A DNA stretch of 64,000 nt from Halobaculum sp. CBA1158 (GTDB taxonomy: Archaea > Halobacteriota > Halobacteria > Halobacteriales > Haloferacaceae). Position numbers and translations under genes: made by a program. Where the stretch lies: contig NZ_CP090371.1 in assembly GCF_021431925.1 (NCBI RefSeq), forward strand, positions 1,488,001 to 1,552,000. The letters run 5' to 3'. The stretch's first letter is position 1. Each line of letters opens with the position of its first letter. The notes under the pieces were generated by a model. That model made no database searches, was not told the origin of the DNA, and was given only the letters and a program-made list of their open reading frames with translations. Positions 45,001 through 53,001 of this stretch are shown piece after piece.

Positions 45001-45139
45001 CACCGACGGAACCGGCCGAACCGACGGTACCGAATCCGATCCGGCGGACGACTCGGTCGACGAGGAGGTGATCGACGACTGGGGGTTCGGCGAGGTCGAG
45101 TCCGACGGCGACGACACGGCGGGGGCCGAGGAGGAGTAG
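42035..45139 (+). CDS. Large type II/IV secretion (pilus) ATPase with duplicated N-terminal module (locus 2)
   Basis: A 1034-residue relative of the locus 1 ATPase, nearly twice its length. Residues 1-235 are extra and contain an internal duplication: YTWDD at 33-37 and 135-139, each followed by a block like ALGIDPGDVSSVVG (95-108) and ALGFDPNRVEETLG (171-184). The core starts at about 240 (FREEDRYWVNEPYSFVIVFH). It has EDISCDGYNSPVFVYHSDYE, Walker A IFAGGTASGKTTSLNA (about 542), IEDTREVELPQRNW, Walker B YIVMGEIRGEEGRTLFQ (about 615) and the His box. The last ~200 residues are an Asp/Glu/Gly-rich tail ending DDWGFGEVESDGDD. The TadC-type gene starts at the next base. Confidence 0.92.
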   Translation: MATDDAEVSPHAGPDESPGEETPSGDAAVVGEYTWDDFLAEHGHEDAAEALAERLRTEVVEEDEDGEEVVRIEVRAATVEDLDAVGVTDAVADALGIDPGDVSSVVGSAGALGESIAARSPLLAYDETPVWKDIYTWDDYREEYFLDENGDPPTDDEDEPLEFTDEDKAEALGFDPNRVEETLGHLASRTPELEAVIDERTVNVAEDVDEDAFFSDAAGTTTVANRYDLEKAVPMDKKPTFREEDRYWVNEPYSFVIVFHSTKENEKKYYVVEPYRNPIETDLVEFLEGKLRSAIKYADEGEVAGDEDHRRSVIREETYDLLDRYDLYANDGGPELGDKFADLLGIDAEGGGAAARLVRALGVAPRESDGEIEGIAARPEPAVLAEDPDTLTEYTVTKALYYLERDFVGYERIDGIKHDINVEDISCDGYNSPVFVYHSDYEQIITNVYHGEQELDDFVVKLAQRSGKGISKRRPQVDATLPDGSRAQLTLGKEVSDHGTNYTIRQFKDVPFTPIDLINWKTFSLDEMAFLWLCIENHKSLIFAGGTASGKTTSLNAVSLFIPSNSKIVSIEDTREVELPQRNWIASVTRPSFADDDGGDVDEFDLLEAALRQRPDYIVMGEIRGEEGRTLFQVMSTGHTTYTTFHADNVGEVLKRFTTEPINVSKTMFTALDLVSVQTQTRVQGRKVRRNKSLTEINHYDAENDEINVQDVYQWQAETDEFLKMGDSNTLQEIMFDRGWGVDRLNDELLKRRTVIAYLIDRGLNTYTQVAATLQAFINDPETILSLMANERLEESLEDLREMESVLIDVDPEKEEMVPRPEPDEAQLDEVEAILEEAEPLLSEFRGARTEGVADALGSVTPAGDVAAEPGDGDELSIDPEAVENADPSGNNTPANDTARAETADGLDAVGDDPVAGDGDAGRGDPDGDVFSAVDQFEDAAPDVDGDPEPDPDADSAPDTDIDTDEGADHGGDDGDAVGDVAAGDGERDTDGTGRTDGTESDPADDSVDEEVIDDWGFGEVESDGDDTAGAEEE

Positions 45140-47203
45140 ATGAGTCTCGACACCGACGACGGCGGCTTCGGAAGCGCGCAGGGGTTCGCGGACGCCTTCT
45201 ACCCTCTGTTCCAGCGGATCTTCGACGAGGACGGCGACTTCGTCGGCACCGTGAGCGAGAAGCTCACCGAGGCCCGGATGAACCAGCCCGTAGAGCTGTA
45301 CGTCTCGCGGGCGCTCGGCGTCGGCGTGCTCGCGGGACTGGCGCTGTGGCTCGTCGGAACGGCCGTCGGCTGGGGCGTGTTCGCGTTCGGACTCGTCAGC
45401 CCCGAGACGTTCAGCCTCGGGATTCCCATCCGATCGCCGGAGATCGCGGCGGTGCTGGAGTCGCTACGGGAGCCGGCGGCCGTGCTGATAAGCGGGCTGG
45501 TGTTCGGGAGCGTCGGCTTCGGACTCGGCTTCGGCACGCTGATCGCGATCCCGTATCAGCGGGCCGACGCCCGCGAGCGGGAGATCAACATGTTGCTCGC
45601 GGACGCCGTCTCGTTCATGTACGCCCTCTCGGTCGGCGGATTGAACCAACTCGAGATCCTGGAGTCGATGGCGGAGGCCGAGGACACCTACGGCGAGGTG
45701 TCCCGGGAGTTCCAGAGCATCGTCCAGGAGACGAACTACTTCGGCACCGACTACCGGAACGCCGTCCGCCAGCAGTCGATAGAGACCCCCAGCGAGGAGT
45801 TCTCGCAGTTCCTCACGGACATGCTGTCGATCATCAACTCCGGCGGCGACATGGAGCGGTTCCTCTACGACAAAAAGGAGAAGCACCTCCGCACGGCCAA
45901 ACAGCAGCAGGAGCTGACCCTGGAGACGCTGGAGCTGTTCGGCGAGATGTACATGACGCTGTCGCTGTTTCCCCTGCTACTCATCATCATCCTCGTCATC
46001 ATGTCGATGTTGGGTCAGGGCGAGGAGTTCCTGCTGACGGCGACAGTGTACATCCTCACGCCGCTCATCGGCGTGGGCTTTCTCGTGCTCGTCTCGACGG
46101 TGAAGCAGGACGAACCGGGCGACGGCTACCTCGACCCCGGAGGCGTCGACGACCAGTTCGCAGAGGAGCAGCGCGAGGGGCTGCTCCACCTGGGTCTCAT
46201 CGAGGTGTTCACCGGGGAGTTCGCGCTGTTCGACCGCGTCCGCGACCGCGAGGGGACGCACAAGACCGCGGAGCTGCTGAAGGCCCCGCACGTCTTCTTC
46301 CGGGACAATCCGCTGTTCACGCTGGCGCTGACGGTCCCGGCCGTGGTCGTCCTGCTCGCCATCGCGCTGGTGGCCGGTCGGGCACCGACCAGTTGGCAGG
46401 GGTTCGTCGACGCCCCCGTCTGGGGGACGTTCATCTGGGTGTACGTCCCCGCGTACATCACGCTGATCCCGCTGGTGATCTTCTACGAGTGGCAACAGCG
46501 CCGCCGGGCGGGCGTGACCGGTAAGCTCTCCGACAACCTCCGGAAGCTCTCGTCGGCGAACGACACCGGGCAGACCCTGCTCGAGTCGATCCGGACGACG
46601 GCGGACACCTCGACCGGGACGCTCGCCGAGGAGTTCGAGGTGATATACGCGAAGGTGAACTACGGGATGAGCCTCAGGGAAGCGCTCGTCGAGTTCAACA
46701 ACAAGTACCACATTCCGCGGCTCGCGCGGACGGTGAAGCTCATCTCCGAGGCACAACAGGCGTCGAGCCAGATCACCGAGGTGTTAACGACGGCCGCACA
46801 GGCCTCGGAGAACCAGGACGACATCGAGCGCGAGCGGGTCTCCCGGACCCGGATGCAGGTGGCGATCATCCTGATGACGTACCTCACCCTGCTGGCGGTG
46901 ATGGCGATCTTGAAGCTCCGGTTCCTCGACGTGCTCGCTGGGCTGACCGAGCAGGCCGCCGGTGGAGGAGGCGGCGGAGCGACCGACCAGGTGTCCGGGG
47001 GGAGCGGCCTCGGCGCGGGCGGATTCGCTGAGGGCGTGAACGTCGACCGGCTGTCGGTGCTGTTCTTCCACGCGGTGACGATCCAGGCGGTGCTGTCGGG
47101 GATCATCGCGGGCTACATCCGCAACGCCGACATCATCTCCGGAATGAAGTACGTGGTCGCGCTGTTGACGATCGCGCTCGGCGTCTGGGTGGTGGTGGCG
47201 TGA
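45140..47203 (+). CDS. Type II secretion F-family (TadC/PilC-like) membrane protein (locus 2)
   Basis: A 687-residue membrane platform protein that starts directly after the ATPase stop. Two T2SSF domains are present. The first follows REREINMLLADAVSFMYALS and VGGLNQLEILESMAEAEDTY; the second is VTGKLSDNLRKLSSANDTGQ and TLLESIRTTADTSTGTLAEE. About eight membrane helices are predicted. A Gly-rich loop (EQAAGGGGGGATDQVSGGSG) lies outside, before the last two helices. The stop overlaps the GTG of the first pilin-like gene. Its function is to pass pilin subunits into the growing fibre under the ATPase. Confidence 0.92.
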   Translation: MSLDTDDGGFGSAQGFADAFYPLFQRIFDEDGDFVGTVSEKLTEARMNQPVELYVSRALGVGVLAGLALWLVGTAVGWGVFAFGLVSPETFSLGIPIRSPEIAAVLESLREPAAVLISGLVFGSVGFGLGFGTLIAIPYQRADAREREINMLLADAVSFMYALSVGGLNQLEILESMAEAEDTYGEVSREFQSIVQETNYFGTDYRNAVRQQSIETPSEEFSQFLTDMLSIINSGGDMERFLYDKKEKHLRTAKQQQELTLETLELFGEMYMTLSLFPLLLIIILVIMSMLGQGEEFLLTATVYILTPLIGVGFLVLVSTVKQDEPGDGYLDPGGVDDQFAEEQREGLLHLGLIEVFTGEFALFDRVRDREGTHKTAELLKAPHVFFRDNPLFTLALTVPAVVVLLAIALVAGRAPTSWQGFVDAPVWGTFIWVYVPAYITLIPLVIFYEWQQRRRAGVTGKLSDNLRKLSSANDTGQTLLESIRTTADTSTGTLAEEFEVIYAKVNYGMSLREALVEFNNKYHIPRLARTVKLISEAQQASSQITEVLTTAAQASENQDDIERERVSRTRMQVAIILMTYLTLLAVMAILKLRFLDVLAGLTEQAAGGGGGGATDQVSGGSGLGAGGFAEGVNVDRLSVLFFHAVTIQAVLSGIIAGYIRNADIISGMKYVVALLTIALGVWVVVA

Positions 47204-47727
47204 GCGACGACTTCGACCGCGACGCCGGCGGCGACGTCGACAGAGGACAGACGACCATCGACTACGCCATCGGCGTGAGCGTGTTCCTGCTGGTCGTCGC
47301 GTTCGTGTTCGCGTTCTCGCCGTCGCTGACGGCACCGTTCACCGGCGACGCGACGGACGCGGTCGTCGTCGCCGACCGGTCCGCCGACCGGCTGGCGAAC
47401 GACCTGCTCGTCGCCGACCCCGCGCGTCCGGCCGCACTCGACGCCGCCTGCACCGCGGGGTTCTTCGACACCACCGAGCCCGTCGGCGACTGTCGGTACG
47501 AGACCGACGCGAGCGATCTCACGGGCGCGCTCGGGATCGGATCCCCAGTTCGGACGGCGAACGTGACCCTCGTCGACGGCGACGAGATCCGGACGCTCGG
47601 CGACGGCGGGAACGCGGTCCGACTCGCGGCCGGCCCGTCGCCGCCGCGCGGCGCGGACGTGTCGGTCGCGCGGCGGGCGGTCCTGCTCGACGGCTCGGAC
47701 GCCATCGTGGTCGTGAGGGTGTGGTAA
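47200..47727 (+). CDS. Pilin-like membrane-anchored protein 1 (DUF7287-like)
   Basis: A 175-residue protein starting at a GTG that overlaps the upstream stop. The N-terminus has a type-IV-pilin-like pattern: a hydrophilic lead, then RGQTTIDYAIGVSVFLLVVA and a hydrophobic helix, with the rest outside the membrane. The external part has a Cys pair (DAACTAGFFDTTEPVGDCRY). It ends in a strand-rich domain. This is a likely minor pilin or pseudopilin; I believe the family is DUF7287. Confidence 0.78.
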   Translation: MSDDFDRDAGGDVDRGQTTIDYAIGVSVFLLVVAFVFAFSPSLTAPFTGDATDAVVVADRSADRLANDLLVADPARPAALDAACTAGFFDTTEPVGDCRYETDASDLTGALGIGSPVRTANVTLVDGDEIRTLGDGGNAVRLAAGPSPPRGADVSVARRAVLLDGSDAIVVVRVW

Positions 47728-47729
47728 CC

Positions 47730-48314
47730 ATGCGCGCGCAAGCACACACGCTGGAGGGGTTCGCGGCGGCGGTCATCCTGCTGAGCGGCGTCGTCTTCGC
47801 CCTGCAGGCGACCGCCGTCACGCCCCTGACCGCGAGCACGTCGAACCAGCACATCGAGAACCAGCAGGCAGCCGTCGCCGAGGGGACGCTGGCGGCGGCG
47901 GAGGCGAACGGAACGCTCGCGCCGACGCTGTTGCACTGGAACGCGACCGACGGGCAGTTCATCGGAGCCGGGTCGAACGGGGTGTACACCGACGGTCCCT
48001 CCACGGCGTTCGGGGCGACGCTGAATCGGACGTTCGGGGCCGACCGGATCGCGTTCAACGTCGAAGTCGGCTATCGGACCGCGGACGGCGAGCGCGCCCG
48101 CGAGCGGATCGTCAACATGGGCGAGCCGAGCGACAACGCCGTCGCGGCCGAGCGGACCGTGGTGCTGTTCGACGACGACCCCGTCGGCGACGGATCGGGG
48201 ACCCTCGGGGAGGTCGAGGACGACCCGAACCGGGGGTTCTACGCGCCGGACGCGGATCCCGACGGGCCGCTGTACGGCGTCATGGAGGTGCGCATCGTCA
48301 CATGGCGGATCTGA
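47730..48314 (+). CDS. Pilin-like membrane-anchored protein 2 (DUF7288-like)
   Basis: A 194-residue protein that begins MRAQAHTLEGFAAAVILLSG, a short lead and single hydrophobic helix of the pilin type. An external domain rich in Asn and Thr follows (several N-x-S/T sites, such as NGTLAP and NATDGQF). It starts two bases after the previous stop and its end overlaps the next gene by 13 bases. The C-terminus ends in YGVMEVRIVTWRI. Probable minor pilin; the family is likely DUF7288. Confidence 0.78.
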   Translation: MRAQAHTLEGFAAAVILLSGVVFALQATAVTPLTASTSNQHIENQQAAVAEGTLAAAEANGTLAPTLLHWNATDGQFIGAGSNGVYTDGPSTAFGATLNRTFGADRIAFNVEVGYRTADGERARERIVNMGEPSDNAVAAERTVVLFDDDPVGDGSGTLGEVEDDPNRGFYAPDADPDGPLYGVMEVRIVTWRI

Positions 48315-49372
48315 CTGGGGCGTTCGCGTGCGACGCCGATCGCCCGCCGTACCGCGGCGGTGGCCGTGGCGGCGGTGGCGACAGCGACGGCGGTGGCGAC
48401 GAGCGCGGCGACGACCGGGCACAGCTCGTGCTCGTCGCCGGACTCGCGCTGGCGGTCGTGCTCGTCGCGTTGGTGTTGCTGACGAACACCGCGATCTACA
48501 CAGAGAACCTCGCGACCCGCGACAACGGCGTCGGCGAGCGCGACGCGCTCGGATACCGCGCGTCGGTCGTCGACGGCGTCGGGGGGATCGTCGATCGCGA
48601 GAACGCCGCCGAGTACGACGACCCCGCCGACGTTCGGGAGAACGTCTCCGACGGGGTCGCCGAGTTGGACGTGGCGCTGCGCGGGTCGGCCGCACGGAGC
48701 GCAGCCAGCGCCCGGGTGAACCGCTCGGCCGCTACCTACGTCGAAGGCGTGCTCGTCCGCCACCGGAACGACAGCAGGGAGTTCACCTCCGCCGCGGAGA
48801 CGGCCGACTGGACCATCGCGTACGACACGAACCGGACCCGGGCGTTCGCGGCGACCGTCGAGCGGTCGTCGCTGGCGAGCACGAACGACAGTGCCCTCGA
48901 CGGCGCGTTCACCGTCGAGGTGGCGGCCAACTCGAGCGCGGACACGTGGGCGGCGTTCGTCTACCGAAACCAGTCGACCGGCGACATCGCCGTCGCGACC
49001 AGCCCGGCGGGGGGCACCGGCGCGACGGAGGTATGCTCGGTCGACGCGCCGAACGCGACGGTCGGGTTCACGACCGGGACGCTCGCGGGCGAGGAGTGTC
49101 CCGGACTGGACTGGCGCGAGGGGATCGACTCGTCGTACGACCTGTCGTTCCGGAACGGGACGAACGCCGCCGGCACCTACGACATGACTGTCAGGGGAAC
49201 CACGGGCCTGCTGAACCTCGTGACGCTCAACGACGGCACGGTGACCGACGATCCCGACTCACCGTACCACGTCCCCGCGGTGTATGCGGTCGAGGTCCCG
49301 ATCCGGTACGAGACGAACGAACTCACCTACCGAGCGGACGTTCGGGTCGCCCCGGGTGAACACGATGACTGA
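48302..49372 (+). CDS. Pilin-like membrane-anchored protein 3 (DUF7261-like)
   Basis: A 356-residue protein. A Gly/Asp-rich lead of 38 residues comes before DDRAQLVLVAGLALAVVLVA, the single membrane helix. The large external domain has many N-x-S/T sites (NRSAAT, NDSREF, NRTRAF, NQSTGD), suggesting glycosylation. It also has a possible disulphide pair in EVCSVDAPNA and GEECPGLDW. The C-terminus is strand-rich (IRYETNELTYRADVRV). The ATG at 48302 overlaps the previous gene. Probably DUF7261; predicted to be part of the pilus or its assembly platform. Confidence 0.8.
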   Translation: MADLTGAFACDADRPPYRGGGRGGGGDSDGGGDERGDDRAQLVLVAGLALAVVLVALVLLTNTAIYTENLATRDNGVGERDALGYRASVVDGVGGIVDRENAAEYDDPADVRENVSDGVAELDVALRGSAARSAASARVNRSAATYVEGVLVRHRNDSREFTSAAETADWTIAYDTNRTRAFAATVERSSLASTNDSALDGAFTVEVAANSSADTWAAFVYRNQSTGDIAVATSPAGGTGATEVCSVDAPNATVGFTTGTLAGEECPGLDWREGIDSSYDLSFRNGTNAAGTYDMTVRGTTGLLNLVTLNDGTVTDDPDSPYHVPAVYAVEVPIRYETNELTYRADVRVAPGEHDD

Positions 49373-49877
49373 CGCCGACGCCGCGGGGGCGGGATCCGGT
49401 GAGGCGCTCAAGGCGGAACCTGGTGAGGCATTCGAGGCGAGCACCCGAGCGGATCGGGCGACAGCGACGACCCTGTCGTACGTCTTGACGCTCGGGATCA
49501 CGGCGCTGTTGATCAGCGGCCTGCTCATCGCGGCCGGCGGGGCGGTCGAGCAGCAACGGGAGGACACGAGTCGCGAGGCGATGGAGGTCGTCGGACAGCA
49601 GCTCTCCTCGCGACTGATGGCCGCCGACCGCCTCGTCGGTGCCGGCGGGAGCGAGGTCGTCGTCAGGGGGTCGTATCCGGAGACGATCGCCGGCGACACC
49701 TACTCGATCGCGGTCCGATCCGGGTCGCCCGCGACGATCGAGGTGACGGGCACCGGCACGCGGGTCTCCGTCTCCGTCACGGCGGCGACGAACACGCCGG
49801 TGGCCGACACGACCGTTCCCGGCGGCGACGTGGAGATCGTCTACGCCGGCGGCCAACTGGAGGTGCGCGACGCGTGA
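49365..49877 (+). CDS. Pilin-like membrane-anchored protein 4 (DUF7266-like)
   Basis: A 170-residue protein beginning MTDADAAGAGSGEALKAEPG. An acidic lead leads into RADRATATTLSYVLTLGITA and its hydrophobic helix. A helical stretch follows (REDTSREAMEVVGQQLSSRL), then a strand-rich tail (SIAVRSGSPATIEVTGTGTR). The ATG overlaps the previous stop by 8 bases and its own end overlaps the next gene by 4. Likely DUF7266. The pattern of helix plus beta domain is that of a minor pilin. Confidence 0.77.
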   Translation: MTDADAAGAGSGEALKAEPGEAFEASTRADRATATTLSYVLTLGITALLISGLLIAAGGAVEQQREDTSREAMEVVGQQLSSRLMAADRLVGAGGSEVVVRGSYPETIAGDTYSIAVRSGSPATIEVTGTGTRVSVSVTAATNTPVADTTVPGGDVEIVYAGGQLEVRDA

Positions 49878-50623
49878 GCCGCGGACAGAGCGACGCGATC
49901 GGGTTCGTGTTGGTGTTCTCGCTGATCGTGCTCACCGTCGGAACCGTGTACGCCGCGGGATACCCCGCGCTCGAAGCGTTCCGGACGAGCGAGCAACTCG
50001 AGAACATGGAACGGGCCTTCGACGTGCTCGACGACAACGTCGACGACATCGTGCGCGAGGGCGCGCCGAGTCGGGCGACCGAGATCAAACTCAACGGCGG
50101 GACACTCGCGGTACGGGAGCGATCGACGGTGACGATAACGGCGGTCAACGAGGAGACCGGCGAGAACTTCACCGTCCCGGCCGCCACCCGTCCCATCACC
50201 TACACCGACGGGGACACGACCGTCGCGTCCTCCTTCGGCGCGGTGTTTCGCTCGGACGACGGTGCCGCGGTGATGCGAGACGACCCCGGATGGCTGGTCG
50301 ACGATGACCGCGCGGTGATCCCGCTCGTGGTCACCTCTCGATCCGGCGAACGGGGGGCGATCGGTGGACAGTCCACGGTGCTGGTCGCGATGGAGGCGAC
50401 GAGTCGGGGCGTCGCCGACGAGATGACCGCCGGCGACGGGCACGTGGTCCGGGTGAACGTCACCGTCGAGTCGCCGCGCGTCGACGCCTGGAAACGCTAC
50501 TTCGAGTCGCTGGACATGACGCCGGTCGACGGGGACGCCTCCGACGGGGAGATCACCTACCAGGTCGAGGTCGACCGCGTCGTCGTCCCGCAGACGACGG
50601 TCCGGGTGCGACTCGACAGGTGA
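49874..50623 (+). CDS. Pilin-like membrane-anchored protein 5 (DUF7289-like)
   Basis: A 249-residue protein starting at a GTG (VSRGQSDAIGFVLVFSLIVL) with a pilin-like helix and a long alpha-helical stalk (EAFRTSEQLENMERAFDVLD). The external part is beta-rich. It contains VNVTVESPRVDAWKRYFESL, a motif shared with the opposite-strand surface protein at 50684. It is the last gene of the operon and converges on that gene. I believe the family is DUF7289. Confidence 0.8.
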   Translation: MSRGQSDAIGFVLVFSLIVLTVGTVYAAGYPALEAFRTSEQLENMERAFDVLDDNVDDIVREGAPSRATEIKLNGGTLAVRERSTVTITAVNEETGENFTVPAATRPITYTDGDTTVASSFGAVFRSDDGAAVMRDDPGWLVDDDRAVIPLVVTSRSGERGAIGGQSTVLVAMEATSRGVADEMTAGDGHVVRVNVTVESPRVDAWKRYFESLDMTPVDGDASDGEITYQVEVDRVVVPQTTVRVRLDR

Positions 50624-50683
50624 GGGCGTCGGCCACCTGGGGATCGTTGCCGGCTGTGGGCGATCGGCGGTCGACCGGCGCGG

Positions 50684-52420
50684 TCAGTCCTCGTCGACCT
50701 CGATCTCGGTGACGGAGACGTGGAGGTACGTTATCCGGGGGACCGACGCGTCGACCGGGACGACCTGTTCGGTCGCCAGCGCGGTGTCGTAGTGGATCGT
50801 GCCGCCGTTCTGGACGTCCATCTCGCCGGCGACGACGCCGCCGTACACGTCGGACTGCGAGATCGAGAAATCGTTGTCGTCGCTCTCGCCCGTCGCGTGA
50901 AGGACGCCGACGAACCGAGTTCCGTCCGAAAGCGAGATGTCGGTGTCGCTGGCCCCGTACATCCAGAGTTGTCTGGAGCGATCCTCGGGGACGGATACGT
51001 TCGCGCCGTCGAGCGCGATGTCGTCACCGACGAAGAACCGGACCACGCCGCCGCCCGTGACCCTGATCGCGGTCCCGTCGAGACCGACGTCCTCGGCGAC
51101 GGCGATCTCGATCTCGGGTCGGCCCGCGGTATCGATCACCAGCTCCTCCCCGTCGCCGAGATCGATCTCGGAGAGGAAGAACTCGGTCCCGTCGTCGCCC
51201 GACAGCGTCACCGTCTCGCCGCCGGAGACGTTCAGCGAGTACTCGCCGTCGTCATCGCGGATCGCGTCGGTCGCGTCGTTGTCGTTGCTCGACGCCAGCG
51301 CGGTGAGCCGGGAGTCGACGTACGGCGAGAGGTCGTCGCCCGCGTCGACCCCGTCGATCTGGCTGACGCGTTCGGAGTCCGGTTGCGGGTCGGCGTTGGG
51401 GTTCGCGCTGTAGCCGGTCGTGTGTTCGACGGTTCCGGTGATGTTCCCGTTGGCGCTCCCAAGAGAGACCGATCCCCCGGCGCGGACGTTCCCGAGGATC
51501 TTCCCGTTGCCCCCCACGTCGACGCTCCCGGCGGTCACGATCGTCCCGTTGTCGGTCTGGGAATCGGCGTACGGCCCGTCCGAGGAGTTGTAACTGTCGA
51601 TCCAGACGTTGTCGTTCCCGGTGCCGTCGAGTTCGATCTCGTCGCCGACGGCGCGCGAGGTCAGCGCCGCTCCCACCGTCGACACGTCGGCCGGCGTCCG
51701 CAGTTCGATCGTCGCTGTGGAATTGGCGTGGTCGACTTCGACTCCGCCGCCGGTGCGCTGCTCGAAGAACCGACCCCACGCCTCGTAGTACTCGCTCCCG
51801 ACGGTGATCACGACGATCCCCTCGTCGAGGGGGTTCGCGCGCCCGTTCGACTCGTCGGGATACACTCCCGTCGGCTCGCCCGAACGCCGAACGAGCACCT
51901 CGCCGTCGAGGCGCTCGTCGCCGCCGACCCGGACGAGCGGGAGCGTCAGCGTCGTCCCCCGGTAGTGGAACTCCGGCGGCGACACCATCGCGCTGCCGTT
52001 GCCGGTGCGCCGCCAGACGCCCCCGCCCTGATAGGCGATCGAGGTGTCGCCGTCCTCGTAGACGACCGCTCCGAGGGTCGCGTTCGTGATCTCGTACTCG
52101 AACTCCTCGGTCGAGGCGTTGTACACCGAGACGTTCATCCACCCCGCGTCGGCGTCGATCCGCCGCGTCGCGCCGGGGCTGCCAGCCAGGCGCACCCGCT
52201 GGGAGTCGCTGTCGCCGTGGGCCACGAGGCTCGCCTTCGAGTCGAACTGCGTCATCGACTGCTCGGCCGCGCCCGTCGTCGCGGACTGCTGGATGCCGCC
52301 GAGCGCCTCGCCGCCCAGCGTGACGATCGCCGTCGCGCCGGCGACCGTGATCACCAACAGGAGGACGACGCTGATCACGTCGCCCTGCCCGCGGCTGTCG
52401 CCGGTCCCCCCGGATTGCAT
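50684..52420 (-). CDS. Pilin-anchored surface protein: DUF7289-like head and polymer-like C-terminal domain
   Basis: A 578-residue exported protein. The ATG at 52420 (MQSGGTGDSRGQGDVISVVL) is chosen over 52447 because a TATA-like CTTATG is about 27 bases upstream of it. Residues 1-250 share the plan of the last pilus-operon gene (SRGQ-D-I start, helix, ITVGSEYYEAWGRFFEQ). The C-terminal ~300 residues have repeating Gly/Asn/Val-rich strands (TAGSVDVGGNGKILGNVRAG, then GSVSLGSANGNITGTVE). It ends VVAGEMDVQNGGTIHYDTAL, a DUF7305-like fold resembling beta-solenoid adhesins. Many N-x-S/T sites suggest glycosylation. It is likely a pilus-associated surface adhesin. Confidence 0.75.
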   Translation of the reverse strand: MQSGGTGDSRGQGDVISVVLLLVITVAGATAIVTLGGEALGGIQQSATTGAAEQSMTQFDSKASLVAHGDSDSQRVRLAGSPGATRRIDADAGWMNVSVYNASTEEFEYEITNATLGAVVYEDGDTSIAYQGGGVWRRTGNGSAMVSPPEFHYRGTTLTLPLVRVGGDERLDGEVLVRRSGEPTGVYPDESNGRANPLDEGIVVITVGSEYYEAWGRFFEQRTGGGVEVDHANSTATIELRTPADVSTVGAALTSRAVGDEIELDGTGNDNVWIDSYNSSDGPYADSQTDNGTIVTAGSVDVGGNGKILGNVRAGGSVSLGSANGNITGTVEHTTGYSANPNADPQPDSERVSQIDGVDAGDDLSPYVDSRLTALASSNDNDATDAIRDDDGEYSLNVSGGETVTLSGDDGTEFFLSEIDLGDGEELVIDTAGRPEIEIAVAEDVGLDGTAIRVTGGGVVRFFVGDDIALDGANVSVPEDRSRQLWMYGASDTDISLSDGTRFVGVLHATGESDDNDFSISQSDVYGGVVAGEMDVQNGGTIHYDTALATEQVVPVDASVPRITYLHVSVTEIEVDED

Positions 52421-52443
52421 GCGAGGGAGTAGAGAAACCAACG

Positions 52444-52450
52444 GCATAAG
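52444..52450 (-). promoter_or_regulatory. TATA-like element of the surface-protein gene
   Basis: On the minus strand CCTTATGC (about 52444-52451) lies about 27 bases before the ATG at 52420. This supports the internal start and a leaderless message. Confidence 0.5.
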
Positions 52451-52575
52451 GGTTCGTTCCGGAGTATCAGAACCGAATCGGCGGGGCGCTCACGCAGTCG
52501 TGGTTTGGTACTGAAATGGGGTGACGCCCGTGTGCGTGGCGTCAAAACGATTCGAGAACGGAACCGTCGAGCCGT

Positions 52576-52995
52576 TTAGGCGGGCGTCTCGCCGGTCGCG
52601 AGCGCCTGCGAGGTGTCGCCGTTCTCTGAGGTCCAGATCACCCGGACGGTAGTTTCAGATCCAACACCGCTCAGGGTGACGCTGTCCCCGGCGGAGACGG
52701 AGTCACCCGAGGGGAACTGCGTTGAACCACCGCCCGCAGCCGTGAGGTTTACCGCATCCGTGGCGGGGATCGTGTCACCGCCGGTGTGCGTCGCGGTCAC
52801 GTCGTAGGGTGCGGTATCGTTTTCGTAGTCAAACTGGAAGTTCGCGTTCGGTGCCGTCTGCTGGACGCTGTTCCCCAAGCCGAGGACAAACGAACCGATG
52901 ACGGCCGCCAGGATCACCGTGATCGCCACCATCAGGATCACACCGATCACCGGGCTGACTGCGCGGTCGTCGTCGAATAGCTGTCTGAAATTCAT
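52576..52995 (-). CDS. Type IV pilin (archaeal PilA-like), second of a tandem pair
   Basis: A 139-residue structural pilin. The lead ([12 protein letters not shown]) precedes the conserved archaeal pilin helix [20 protein letters not shown], which is processed by a prepilin peptidase and buried in the fibre core. The external part (residues about 48-139) is a Thr/Gly-rich beta domain. The first ~45 codons are almost identical to those of the neighbouring pilin gene, while the C-terminal parts differ. It starts 6 bases after the stop of that gene, so they are co-transcribed. Confidence 0.92.
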   Translation of the reverse strand: MNFRQLFDDDRAVSPVIGVILMVAITVILAAVIGSFVLGLGNSVQQTAPNANFQFDYENDTAPYDVTATHTGGDTIPATDAVNLTAAGGGSTQFPSGDSVSAGDSVTLSGVGSETTVRVIWTSENGDTSQALATGETPA

Positions 52996-53001
52996 TGTCG
53001 A

